Shown: one piece after another, positions 1-8,404 of the stretch
How positions within the stretch are numbered: position 1 is the first letter of the stretch
How the letters are laid out: every line of letters starts with the position of its first letter
Assembly (NCBI GenBank): GCA_902609855.1
Contig: CACLTL010000001.1
Coordinates: 408,257-472,256, forward strand
DNA: 64,000 nucleotides
DNA from: an uncultured Pelagibacteraceae bacterium
Lineage (GTDB): Bacteria > Pseudomonadota > Alphaproteobacteria > Pelagibacterales > Pelagibacteraceae
Reading direction: 5' to 3'
Program-made: the position numbers and the translations under genes
The notes under the pieces: model-generated
What the model was told of the DNA's origin: nothing
Databases searched by the model: none
The model's input: only the letters and a program-made list of their open reading frames with translations

Positions 1-250
1 AAAAGGTAGGCTCAATTTCATCTTTTTTTTGGGCTTTGTTACTTCCAAATAGATCAACTCCTATATAGCTAAAGTTGATATTATTTTTTTTATACAAAAA
101 ATCACAAATATTTCTTGCAGTAACGCCGCAAAAAACCCCAATCTCTAAAACATTTTTTGGATTATGTTTTGATAGTCTTTCGAGAAAAATGTTTCCCCAT
201 TTTCCTTTTAATCCAGACTTTCTCCAATAACTTTTGTAGTTAAGATTCAA
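1..250 (-). CDS. Class I SAM-dependent methyltransferase, N-terminal fragment
   Basis: This reading frame opens directly after the nrdB stop codon and runs off the left edge, so only about 83 N-terminal residues are visible. Residues 35-45 read VLEIGVFCGVT, the glycine-rich SAM-binding loop (motif I) of Rossmann methyltransferases. IGVDLFG follows about 30 residues later and fits the second beta strand with its acidic residue. The fragment has no in-frame ATG. The TTG at 250-248 is the most plausible start and leaves 3 bp after nrdB, suggesting co-transcription with nrdAB. The substrate cannot be told. The family resembles the TylF/Methyltransf_24 type often found with sugar or lipid modification genes. 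Confidence 0.6.
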   Translation of the reverse strand, partial: MNLNYKSYWRKSGLKGKWGNIFLERLSKHNPKNVLEIGVFCGVTARNICDFLYKKNNINFSYIGVDLFGSNKAQKKDEIEPTF

Positions 251-253
251 AAA

Positions 254-1261
254 CTATGCAAAAACTTCGCCCCATGTGCCTTTAGTTGAAGCTTTAGAAT
301 ACTCAGTAGCTCTTCCCTCAAAAAAGTTCATATGCTCAACTCCGTTAAGCATTGTGTCTAACCACGTTAAAGGGTTTTTCTTTACATCATAAATTGGATC
401 TAAGCCTAATTGCTCTAATCTTCTATTTCCAATAAACCTTATGTACTGTTTTACTTCTTCAGCTGTTAAACCTTTTAATGGTCCCATTTGAAAAGCTAGA
501 TCTATAAATGCATCCTCATGATGAACGATAGTTTTACAAGCATCATAAATTTCATTTTTTAATTTATTGTTCCAAATTTGTGGCTCTTCTTTTATAAAAT
601 CCTTAAATAATCTAATCATTGAATTACAATGAAGAGTTTCATCCCTAACTGACCAGGTTACAATCTGGCCCATTCCTTTCATCTTATTAAACCTAGGGAA
701 ATTTAATAAAATAGCAAAGCTCGCAAATAACTGAAGACCTTCTGTGAAAGCAGAAAATACAGCCATTGTCATTGCTATATTGTGTTTAGATTTAACATCA
801 AAGCCTTGCATGTAATCATATTTATCTTTCATTTCTTTATATTTCATAAAAGCTGAATACTCTGTTTCTGGCATACCGATTGTATCTAATAGGTGAGAAT
901 AAGCAGCAATATGAACTGTCTCCATTGCAGCAAATGCTGTCATCATCATTAATACTTCAGTTGGTTTAAATACAGTTGTGTAATGTCTTAAATAACAGTT
1001 ATTTACTTCCACATCAGCTTGAGTAAAAAATCTAAAAATATGAGTTAATAAATTTTTTTCTTCTACTGAAAGATTTTTTTGCCAATCTCTAACGTCATCA
1101 CCAAGTGGAACTTCTTCGGGTAACCAGTGAATTCTTTGTTGTGTTAACCAGGCATCATAACACCACGGATATCTAAATGGTTTATAAACTGGATTTTCTA
1201 CTAATAAACCCATCTTTTTTGGTTGAATTATTTCAGACTTAATTTTTTCTGCTACTGACAT
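254..1261 (-). CDS. nrdB: Ribonucleoside-diphosphate reductase, beta subunit (class I)
   Basis: This is the small subunit of aerobic ribonucleotide reductase, which houses the diiron-tyrosyl radical cofactor. The diiron ligands and radical Tyr are visible. METVHIAAY gives Glu, His and a Tyr four residues after the His, matching E115/H118/Y122 of the E. coli enzyme. FTEGLQ and RDETLH supply the later Glu and Glu/His ligands, and QADVE supplies the Asp. A GTG lies at 1270, but a GAGGAG Shine-Dalgarno sits 8 nt before the ATG at 1261, so ATG is preferred (335 residues). It overlaps the end of nrdA by 10 bp, indicating translational coupling in one operon. Confidence 0.95.
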   Translation of the reverse strand: MSVAEKIKSEIIQPKKMGLLVENPVYKPFRYPWCYDAWLTQQRIHWLPEEVPLGDDVRDWQKNLSVEEKNLLTHIFRFFTQADVEVNNCYLRHYTTVFKPTEVLMMMTAFAAMETVHIAAYSHLLDTIGMPETEYSAFMKYKEMKDKYDYMQGFDVKSKHNIAMTMAVFSAFTEGLQLFASFAILLNFPRFNKMKGMGQIVTWSVRDETLHCNSMIRLFKDFIKEEPQIWNNKLKNEIYDACKTIVHHEDAFIDLAFQMGPLKGLTAEEVKQYIRFIGNRRLEQLGLDPIYDVKKNPLTWLDTMLNGVEHMNFFEGRATEYSKASTKGTWGEVFA

Positions 1262-3201
1262 GATAAGCACTCCTCATAGTTATTTGACTCATTGTTTGAT
1301 TTTTGTCCGCTTGAGTAAACATTTTTAGTTACATCAGTTTGTGAAACGTTGTTTACGTTTTCGGCTCTTTGGATAGATTTAGATCTGCAATAATAAAGGC
1401 TTTTTAACCCTTTTTTCCATGCTTGGAAATGTAGATTATGTAAATCCTTTTTATGTATATCTGCAGGTATAAATATATTAACGGATTGAGCTTGTGAAAT
1501 ATGAGGAGTTCTGTCAGCTCCTAATTCCACAACCCATCTTTGATCGATTTCAAATGCTGTCTTAAAAGTGTCTTTTTCTTCAGCGGTTAAAAAGTCTAAG
1601 TGAGATACTGAACCTTGATTAGTTGTAATACTTGACCAAACTTCATCGGTATTTTTTTTATATTTTTCAAGAATTTTCTTAAGATATTTATTTCTAACGT
1701 TAAAAGAACCAGACAAAGTTTTATGCGTGTAGCTGTTAGCTGCAATGGGCTCAATTCCTGGTGATGAACCTCCGCAAATAATTGAAATTGAAGCAGTTGG
1801 AGCAATTGCAGTTTTATTAGAAAATCTTTCTTTGATCCCGTACTCTGCAGCATCAGGGCAAGCTCCTCTTTCTTCGGCAAGACTAATTGATGCTGCATCA
1901 ACTTTCTCTTGAATATTTTTAAATATTTTTTTATTCCAAACTTTACTCATAACTGATCCAAAAGGAATATTTTTCTGCTGGAAATAAGAATGTAATCCCA
2001 TTACACCAAGACCAACACTTCGCTCTCTCATTGCCGAATACTTTGCGTGTGCAAATTCATCTGGTGCTCTATTAATAAAATCAGTCATGACGTTATCGAG
2101 AAATCTCATTACATCTTCTACAAACTGAGGATCTTCGCTCCATTGATCATAAGTATCTAAATTTAAAGATGATAAACAACAAACTGCTGTTCTTTGATTT
2201 CCCTCATTATCTTGACCAGTAGGTAAAGTAATTTCACTACATAGATTTGAAGTTTTAACTTTTAAACCAGCAAGTTTATGATGTTGTGGAATTTGTCTGT
2301 TAACAGTGTCGATAAAAACTATATATGGTTCACCTGTTTCAATCCTTGCAGTTAATAATCTAATCCATAAATTTCTTGCAGGTATTGTAGATTGAACCGT
2401 TCCATCATAAGGACTTCTTAAAGCCCATTGTTCACCTGTTTCAACAGCTCTCATAAATTCATCGGTAACTAATACACCGTGATGTAAGTTAAGTGATCTT
2501 CTATTTACATCCCCGCCTGTTGGTCTTCTCATTTCAATAAACTCTTCAATTTCAGGATGATCAATCTGTAAATAACAAGCTGCTGAACCCCTTCTTAAAG
2601 AACCTTGGCTAATGGCTAAAGTTAAAGAGTCCATGACTTTAATAAATGGTATGATTCCAGAAGTTTTTCCAACTTTACCAATCTTTTCACCAATAGATCT
2701 TAGGTTGCCCCAATAACTTCCAATACCTCCGCCTCTTGCTGCAAGCCATACATTTTCTTCCCAAAGATTTGTGATACCTTCTAAGCTGTCGTTAGCTTCA
2801 TTTAAAAAACATGAGATTGGCAAACCTCTTTCTGTTCCACCGTTTGATAAAACAGGTGTAGCGGGCATAAACCATAAATTACTTATGTAGTTATAAATTC
2901 TTTGCGCATGTAAATTATCATCGGCGTATACGCTAGCCACTCTTGCAAATAAATCTTGAAAGCTCTCATTTTGACCTAAATATCGATCGGTAAGAGTCGC
3001 CTTTCCAAAATCAGTCAAATTGGCATCCCTAGATCTATCAATCTTAATTGTGATACCTCTATCATTCTGAAACAGCTCAGTTTCACCTGATAAAGAGAAT
3101 AAATCTGGCTTTTTAGGTCCATTATTTCTTTGATCATTTTGGTGCTTATGGCTTATACTGCCGACAGCTTTCTTTATTGCCAATGATACGTTTTTATTCA
3201 T
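1252..3201 (-). CDS. nrdA: Ribonucleoside-diphosphate reductase, alpha subunit (class I)
   Basis: This is the catalytic subunit that reduces NDPs to dNDPs. At 649 residues it is shorter than E. coli NrdA. It appears to lack the N-terminal ATP-cone: the first 60 residues show no cone motif and lead straight into the 10-stranded barrel. The barrel cysteines are visible in GLPISCFLN and in CCLSSLNL, and NLCSEI carries the Asn-Cys-Glu catalytic triad. The protein ends ECLSCQ, a C-terminal CxxC that would relay electrons from thioredoxin or glutaredoxin. The gene heads the nrdAB operon. Loss of the cone would mean reduced overall dATP control, unless NrdB carries the control; none is seen there. 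Confidence 0.95.
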   Translation of the reverse strand: MNKNVSLAIKKAVGSISHKHQNDQRNNGPKKPDLFSLSGETELFQNDRGITIKIDRSRDANLTDFGKATLTDRYLGQNESFQDLFARVASVYADDNLHAQRIYNYISNLWFMPATPVLSNGGTERGLPISCFLNEANDSLEGITNLWEENVWLAARGGGIGSYWGNLRSIGEKIGKVGKTSGIIPFIKVMDSLTLAISQGSLRRGSAACYLQIDHPEIEEFIEMRRPTGGDVNRRSLNLHHGVLVTDEFMRAVETGEQWALRSPYDGTVQSTIPARNLWIRLLTARIETGEPYIVFIDTVNRQIPQHHKLAGLKVKTSNLCSEITLPTGQDNEGNQRTAVCCLSSLNLDTYDQWSEDPQFVEDVMRFLDNVMTDFINRAPDEFAHAKYSAMRERSVGLGVMGLHSYFQQKNIPFGSVMSKVWNKKIFKNIQEKVDAASISLAEERGACPDAAEYGIKERFSNKTAIAPTASISIICGGSSPGIEPIAANSYTHKTLSGSFNVRNKYLKKILEKYKKNTDEVWSSITTNQGSVSHLDFLTAEEKDTFKTAFEIDQRWVVELGADRTPHISQAQSVNIFIPADIHKKDLHNLHFQAWKKGLKSLYYCRSKSIQRAENVNNVSQTDVTKNVYSSGQKSNNESNNYEECLSCQ

Positions 3202-3234
3202 ATTTAAACTTATTTGCCTCGATTTATTAACAAA

Positions 3235-3274
3235 ACAACTATATGTTGTGTTACATTATAGTTAATATACTATA
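3235..3274 (-). promoter_or_regulatory. nrdA promoter region with two palindromic operator candidates
   Basis: The 186-bp gap between nrdA and the divergent phosphohexomutase gene contains a minus-strand TATAAT (-10) at 3255-3260. Two inverted repeats flank it. One is ACAAC-TATAT-GTTGT at 3235-3249. The other is TATAGT-TAATAT-ACTATA at 3257-3274. Both have perfect arms and together they bracket the expected start of transcription. Such paired palindromes upstream of nrdAB are typical of NrdR repressor boxes. However, the centre-to-centre distance (about 23 bp) is shorter than the usual roughly 31 bp, so the identity is inferred. No good -35 was found. Confidence 0.4.
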
Positions 3275-3387
3275 TAACATCTAAATCAATAGAACATTAT
3301 AAGAACATTTAAATAATTTTGCAAGTGGAAAGTTTTGTTAATAAACATTTAATAACAAAAGTCGTTATTCTTTAGTATTTATAGTTC

Positions 3388-4830
3388 ATGAAAATCAATC
3401 CAAACGGTTTTAGAGAGTATGATGCCAGATGGCTATATGAAAAAGACATCGATTTAGAGGGAATCACTGATTTAGGAAAAGGATTAGGATCTCAGATAAT
3501 TAGGCATACAAATAAATCCAATCCAAGAGTAATTGTTGGTCATGATTACAGGTCTTATAGTGAAGATATTAAGAAAGCATTAATTAATGGCTTAACTTCA
3601 ACCGGCTGTAATGTAGAAGATATTGGCTTATCGTTATCTCCTGCTGTTTACTTTGCGCAATTTAATTTAAATTCTGATGGCATCGCAATGGTGACAGCTA
3701 GTCACAATGAAAATGGTTGGACAGGAGTCAAGATGGGTATCAAAAAAGGATTAACTCATGCTCCTAAAGAAATGAGTGAATTAAAAGATTTCACCTTAAA
3801 TAAAAAATTTATTAATGGGAAAGGTTCATTAAAAAAAATAGAAAATTTTAAAAACGTTTATTCTAACGATTTAATTAAAAGAAATAAGATCAAAAATAAA
3901 ATTAAAGCCGTTGTTGCTTGTGGTAATGGAACGGCAGGAGTTTTTGCACCTGAAATCTTAAGAGGTATTGGTTGCGAAGTGGTAGAATTAGATTGTAATC
4001 TAGACTGGTCTTTTCCAAAATATAACCCAAACCCTGAAGATCTTGAAATGCTTCACGCAATATCAAAAGCAGTAAAAGATAATAATGCTGATGTTGGCTT
4101 TGGTTTTGATGGTGATGGTGATAGATGTGGGGTAATTGATAATAAAGGAAATGAAATATACTCTGATAAAATAGGATTATTAATTGCTAGAAACTTAGCA
4201 TCTAAACATCAAAACTCAAAATTCGTTGTGGATGTAAAATCAACAGGTCTCTATGCTAAAGATAAAGTTCTTTTAGAAAATAACTGTAAGACAATTTATT
4301 GGAAGACCGGACACTCCCATATAAAAAGAAAAGTTAATCTAGAAAAAGCTTTAGCAGGATTTGAAAAAAGTGGTCATTTCTTTTTTAATCAACCTTTAGG
4401 ATACGGATATGATGATGGAATAAATTCAGCGATACAAGTTTGTCATTTATTAACTAACCAAAATAAGAAGATGAGCGAAATCATTAATGAGTTACCCAAA
4501 ACATATCAATCTCCAACTATGGCTCCATTCTGCAAGGATGAAGTGAAGTATAAAGTAGTAGAGGAAATGGTTAAAAAAATTGAAGATTTAAAAAAACAGA
4601 ATATTAAAATAGATAATCAATCGATCACGGAGGTTTTAACAGTTAACGGAGTAAGATTTTCTCTAACAGATGGGTCTTGGGGTTTAATCAGAGCTTCATC
4701 AAACAAACCTTCTCTTGTTGTAGTTACAGAAAGCCCTACCTCAAATGAGAGAAAGAAAAATATTTTTAATTTTATAGATAAATTATTACAAGAAACTGGA
4801 AAAATTGGTGAATACGATCAGAAAATTTAA
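3388..4830 (+). CDS. Phosphomannomutase/phosphoglucomutase
   Basis: This alpha-D-phosphohexomutase (480 residues) interconverts hexose 6- and 1-phosphates. It would feed nucleotide-sugar synthesis such as the rfbA-type thymidylyltransferase at 23.1 kb. The four-domain family is recognised from VTASHNENGW, where the catalytic phosphoserine lies in TASHN. GFDGDGDRCG is the Mg-binding loop and FEKSGH the sugar-binding loop. A C-terminal phosphate-binding region lies near residues 430-455. The family member could be ManB or AlgC-type; I cannot separate them, so no symbol is given. The gene is alone on the plus strand and ends by sharing a TTAA with the convergent permease gene. Confidence 0.88.
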   Translation: MKINPNGFREYDARWLYEKDIDLEGITDLGKGLGSQIIRHTNKSNPRVIVGHDYRSYSEDIKKALINGLTSTGCNVEDIGLSLSPAVYFAQFNLNSDGIAMVTASHNENGWTGVKMGIKKGLTHAPKEMSELKDFTLNKKFINGKGSLKKIENFKNVYSNDLIKRNKIKNKIKAVVACGNGTAGVFAPEILRGIGCEVVELDCNLDWSFPKYNPNPEDLEMLHAISKAVKDNNADVGFGFDGDGDRCGVIDNKGNEIYSDKIGLLIARNLASKHQNSKFVVDVKSTGLYAKDKVLLENNCKTIYWKTGHSHIKRKVNLEKALAGFEKSGHFFFNQPLGYGYDDGINSAIQVCHLLTNQNKKMSEIINELPKTYQSPTMAPFCKDEVKYKVVEEMVKKIEDLKKQNIKIDNQSITEVLTVNGVRFSLTDGSWGLIRASSNKPSLVVVTESPTSNERKKNIFNFIDKLLQETGKIGEYDQKI

Positions 4831-5657
4831 AGATTAAAATACTCGTATAAAAATTTAGTACCGATAATTATTAAAAAAAGTCCAAAGTATTTTGTCATCT
4901 TTTTTTTATTAATTCTATGACTAGCTTTTGCTCCCAACCTTGCCATAAATGCTGTTATTGGGAAAAATATTAAAAAGGCTGGAACATTTAAAAATCCAAT
5001 ACTTAAAGGTAAATTAGCGTTCAAATAGTTGCCTGAAAAAAGAAAACCAATGGTACCAAACAAAGCTATTATAAAACCAATAGCAGCTGCACTTCCTATA
5101 GCTTTATTTATTGGATAACCAAAAAACTTTAAAATCGGAACATTCATTACTGCGCCGCCTATGCCCATAGGTGCTGAAACAAAACCAGTAATTATTCCTG
5201 AGATTATTTTAGCAGGTAAACCCATCTTAATTGAAAGATCTGATTCTTTCTCTTTTAAAAATAATAAATAGAATGCAAGAATATAAACAACAATTGTAAA
5301 AAATAATATTAAAGGTTTAGTTTTTAAGCCGGCAGCTAAAATAGTTCCAAGTATAACTCCTATAATGACAAATACTCCGTATCCTTTGACCACGCTAAAA
5401 TCGACTGCTTTATGCTGATGGTGAGTTAAAACCGAAACAATTGATGTTGGAATTATAATTCCAAATGAAGTTCCGACTGCTAAGTGCATTAAATATGCTG
5501 GTTCTATTCCAGCTGCACCAAAAATATAAAAAAGGATTGGTACTGTAATTAATCCTCCTCCTATACCAAATAAACCTGCAGCAAAACCGGCGGGGATAGC
5601 TGTGATGACCATTATGAAAATTAGATAAAGAGTTTCGGATTGAAAAAGTATATCCAA
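4827..5657 (-). CDS. TauE/SafE-family sulfite or sulfonate exporter-like permease
   Basis: This is an integral membrane protein of 276 residues with about eight hydrophobic segments. It carries the family's two similar halves: GFAAGLFGIGGGLITVPIL near residue 25 and GFVSAPMGIGGAVMNVPIL near residue 160. TauE/SafE proteins (formerly DUF81) export sulfite, sulfoacetate or other anions, but most members are uncharacterised. A second, longer homologue sits beside aprMBA at 56.3 kb and is the better candidate for sulfite export. This copy is next to dusA, 2 bp downstream of it on the same strand. Its substrate is therefore unknown. Confidence 0.8.
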   Translation of the reverse strand: MDILFQSETLYLIFIMVITAIPAGFAAGLFGIGGGLITVPILFYIFGAAGIEPAYLMHLAVGTSFGIIIPTSIVSVLTHHQHKAVDFSVVKGYGVFVIIGVILGTILAAGLKTKPLILFFTIVVYILAFYLLFLKEKESDLSIKMGLPAKIISGIITGFVSAPMGIGGAVMNVPILKFFGYPINKAIGSAAAIGFIIALFGTIGFLFSGNYLNANLPLSIGFLNVPAFLIFFPITAFMARLGAKASHRINKKKMTKYFGLFLIIIGTKFLYEYFNL

Positions 5658-5659
5658 AA

Positions 5660-6643
5660 TTATCTTTCTAAAGACACAGGATTTGTTTTTCTAACCTGGT
5701 CCATGATATGATTTACTTTTTGAAGATCAGCATCTCTGATGCACATATTTTTAGAAAGATATTGTTTCCATATTCTAGAACCATTTTGTCCGTGAAATAA
5801 TCCCACAGTGTGTCTCATGATATGATTTAATTGTACACCTTTTGAAGTTTCTTCTTGAATGTATGGAATTAATTTTTCCATAACATCACTTCTTGTAGGA
5901 ATATTTTCATTATTAAAAATATCTCTTTCAATGTCAGCTAAAAAATATGGTGAATGATATATTGCTCTTCCTATCATAGCGCCGTCTACTTTTAACAAAT
6001 GATTTTTAATATCTTCAGTAGTTTTTATTCCGCCATTGATAATTATTTCATCCTCTTTAAAATACTCTTTCAATCGGTAGACAAATTCATATTTAAGAGG
6101 TGGAATATTTAAATTTTCTTTCGGGCTTAATTTTTTTAATAAAGCTTTCCTTGCGTGTATTATAAATTTTTTTGATCCAGCATCTTTAGTTGTTTGAATA
6201 AAAGATTTTAAAAATTCAAAATTTTCAACCTCATTGTAACCAATTCTTGTTTTGATAGTTATTGGTAACTTTGTGGCTTTAGACATGGCTTCGATACATT
6301 TAGCTACAAGATCCGGTTCTTGCATTAAACATGCGCCAAATTTATTTTTTTGAACTTTTTTACTAGGACAACCTAAGTTTAAATTTATTTCTTTATACCC
6401 GTAAGCTTCTGAAATTTTACAGGCCTCCGCAAGTTCATCTGGATTTGAGCCGCCAATTTGTAATGTTACTGGATTTGAAATTTTTTTGAATGAAAGTAAT
6501 TTATTTCTGTCACCTCTTATTATAGCATTAGCTACAATCATTTCCGAATATAAATGAATATTTTTACTGATAAGACTTAAAAAATATATCTCATGTTTAT
6601 CAGTGCAATCCATCATTGGTGCAACTGAAACAGTTTTTTTCAT
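5660..6643 (-). CDS. dusA: tRNA-dihydrouridine synthase A
   Basis: This FMN-dependent enzyme reduces uridine to dihydrouridine in the tRNA D-loop. The 327-residue protein opens with VSVAPMMDCTDKHEIYFL, the DusA-type start of the TIM barrel. NLGCPSKKVQKNKFGACLM contains the catalytic Cys and the phosphate-side Lys/Arg region. IKTRIGY and IINGGIKT follow as the barrel's FMN-binding strands, and a helical tRNA-binding C-terminus contains RHTVGLFHGQ. Length and motifs match DusA rather than DusB or DusC. It lies between rpoZ (9 bp upstream) and the TauE-type gene, all on the minus strand. Confidence 0.93.
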   Translation of the reverse strand: MKKTVSVAPMMDCTDKHEIYFLSLISKNIHLYSEMIVANAIIRGDRNKLLSFKKISNPVTLQIGGSNPDELAEACKISEAYGYKEINLNLGCPSKKVQKNKFGACLMQEPDLVAKCIEAMSKATKLPITIKTRIGYNEVENFEFLKSFIQTTKDAGSKKFIIHARKALLKKLSPKENLNIPPLKYEFVYRLKEYFKEDEIIINGGIKTTEDIKNHLLKVDGAMIGRAIYHSPYFLADIERDIFNNENIPTRSDVMEKLIPYIQEETSKGVQLNHIMRHTVGLFHGQNGSRIWKQYLSKNMCIRDADLQKVNHIMDQVRKTNPVSLER

Positions 6644-6652
6644 GATTTGTTC

Positions 6653-7147
6653 TTATTTATTTTCTTCTTCTACAGGAGCTTCCTCACTTAATTCAAGTGG
6701 GGCTTCTTCTTTTTCTAAATTTTCTTCTTTAATTTCAGGCTGTTCAGCTTTTAATTCTGATAATGCTTCATCAGCCAAACTAGTTTTTTTAACTTCTGGA
6801 ATTCTTCTAGTTCTTTTTGATGGAAGTATCGCTACTCCGCTTTTTGAGACTTGACCTTTATATAAATTTTCAAAATCATCATTAGTCTCTTCTTCTGTTT
6901 CTTCCTGTTGCTCCACTTCATCAGGTTCTTTTCGAAGTCTTTTGATAGCACTCGATTCAAGTTCATCTGACTCTATTTTACCATCACCAATTTCTCTTAA
7001 TGCAATAATGGTTCTTTTATCATTATCTTCTTCTACTAGCATTGGAGCGCCAGCATTAAGCTGAACCGTTCTTTCTTTTGCTAATAAAACTAGATCGTAT
7101 TGATTATCAATTTTTTCTAAACAATCTTCTACAGTTATTCTTGCCAT
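6653..7147 (-). CDS. rpoZ: RNA polymerase omega subunit with acidic C-terminal tail
   Basis: The first ~80 residues match omega, the subunit that chaperones beta-prime into RNA polymerase. MARITVEDCLEKIDNQYDLV begins the family signature, followed by LAKERTVQLNAGA and IIALREI. The protein is 164 residues, well above the usual 70-130. The extra C-terminal part is dominated by Glu, Lys and Ser with a basic patch (RTRRIPEVKKT) between two Glu-rich stretches. That tail looks disordered and is not part of the conserved fold. It starts a minus-strand run rpoZ-dusA-permease. Confidence 0.92.
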   Translation of the reverse strand: MARITVEDCLEKIDNQYDLVLLAKERTVQLNAGAPMLVEEDNDKRTIIALREIGDGKIESDELESSAIKRLRKEPDEVEQQEETEEETNDDFENLYKGQVSKSGVAILPSKRTRRIPEVKKTSLADEALSELKAEQPEIKEENLEKEEAPLELSEEAPVEEENK

Positions 7148-7187
7148 TGTGATCGTTATTTATTCAATTGAGTTTAATAAATCAAGC

Positions 7188-8402
7188 TTAATTTACAAGC
7201 TTTATTGGCTCTATTTGTTTTCGAAATACAATTAAAATAATAAACATTGTTATAATATATGTTGAGCAAACAATAGCTATTGTCTCGATGCTTAACTGTT
7301 TATCTATTAAGAGACCAAATATTGCAGTGCCAAATGCGGTAGAAAAAACCATAAAAGAGGTTGTTAAAGCTTTAATCCCTCCAATATATTTAACACCATA
7401 AATTTCAGCCCAAGTTGATGAGCCTAGTAAATTAGATAAGCCATTAGAAATGCCCAAAAGACCAAATAAGATGAAAGAGTAAATTTCTGAATTTCCAAAA
7501 TATAATACAAACATTGCCAACAGAAGCGGAATATTCATAAAAGGGATAATTTTTCTGCTCGTGAATCTATCAATCATAGAACCAGCAAGAAAAATCGTTA
7601 AAATTGACATTATTGAATAAGCCATGAATGCTTTTGGTATAGCAAAGTCACTCCACAGTTTAGATTCTGTAATAAAAGACTGATAAACAAATATTCCAGT
7701 AGCGATCCATGGCATAGCTAATAAATTTGCAGCTATTATATAAAATTTATAATCTTTTATTACTTCAACTCTTTTCCAGTGCTTAATTTTCTCGTCAATT
7801 GAATTTGATTTATTGCTTTCACGTGAATCTAAATTAATTGTTTTTATAGTTTTTAAACTTATTATTGGCAACAAAATAATTATAAACACTGAAATAATAA
7901 TCCAAACTTTATCCCATGACAGAATTGACAATAATAAAGTTATGCAAATCGGAAGAATAAATTCAGATGATGATAGCCCTAACCAAGTTATACCTAAAGC
8001 TTTTCCTCTATTCTTGTTAAAAAATCTTGAAACTGCTGTGGAAGCTGTATGTCCCATTAATCCTTGTCCAGACAATCTCATTAGAAAAATTCCAACGAAT
8101 AATAAAAAAATATTGTTAATGTTTGAAAAAAAAAATGAGGAAAAACTTAATAAGATAATAACAAAAATGGAATAATTTATTAAATTATAATCATCAATTT
8201 TCTTACCAACCCAAATTAATACTAAACTAGAGGAAATTGTTGCGATAGCAAAAATAGATCCAAACTGTCCATGGCTAATACCTAACTCATTTCTTATTGG
8301 TGCGTTAAACAATCCCAAAAAAAAGCTCTGTCCAAAACTAGAAAAAAATGTAAATATAAATCCAAATATTATTACTTTTTTATTTAACGTGAGGTTAATC
8401 AT
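7188..8402 (-). CDS. MFS transporter
   Basis: This polytopic membrane protein of 404 residues has about twelve hydrophobic segments in two six-helix halves separated by a charged loop near residues 190-215. VGKKIDDYNL after the second helix corresponds to the loop 2-3 motif of the major facilitator superfamily, and GSMIDRFTSRKI is its repeat in the second half. The sequence resembles monocarboxylate/oxalate-type facilitators (OFA-like), but the substrate cannot be read. Its start codon is only 2 bp from that of the divergent dehydrogenase gene, which may point to a shared pathway. Confidence 0.85.
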   Translation of the reverse strand: MINLTLNKKVIIFGFIFTFFSSFGQSFFLGLFNAPIRNELGISHGQFGSIFAIATISSSLVLIWVGKKIDDYNLINYSIFVIILLSFSSFFFSNINNIFLLFVGIFLMRLSGQGLMGHTASTAVSRFFNKNRGKALGITWLGLSSSEFILPICITLLLSILSWDKVWIIISVFIIILLPIISLKTIKTINLDSRESNKSNSIDEKIKHWKRVEVIKDYKFYIIAANLLAMPWIATGIFVYQSFITESKLWSDFAIPKAFMAYSIMSILTIFLAGSMIDRFTSRKIIPFMNIPLLLAMFVLYFGNSEIYSFILFGLLGISNGLSNLLGSSTWAEIYGVKYIGGIKALTTSFMVFSTAFGTAIFGLLIDKQLSIETIAIVCSTYIITMFIILIVFRKQIEPIKLVN

Positions 8403-8404
8403 TA

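Noticed and set aside
1261..1270. GTG start of nrdB at 1270
   Set aside because: The Shine-Dalgarno would overlap the GTG; the ATG at 1261 has ideal spacing.
6603..6854. Ser-rich open frame on the plus strand
   Set aside because: It is the complement of the Glu-rich tail of rpoZ and the start of dusA; Glu codons read as Ser/Phe/Leu on the other strand. No Shine-Dalgarno and no family.
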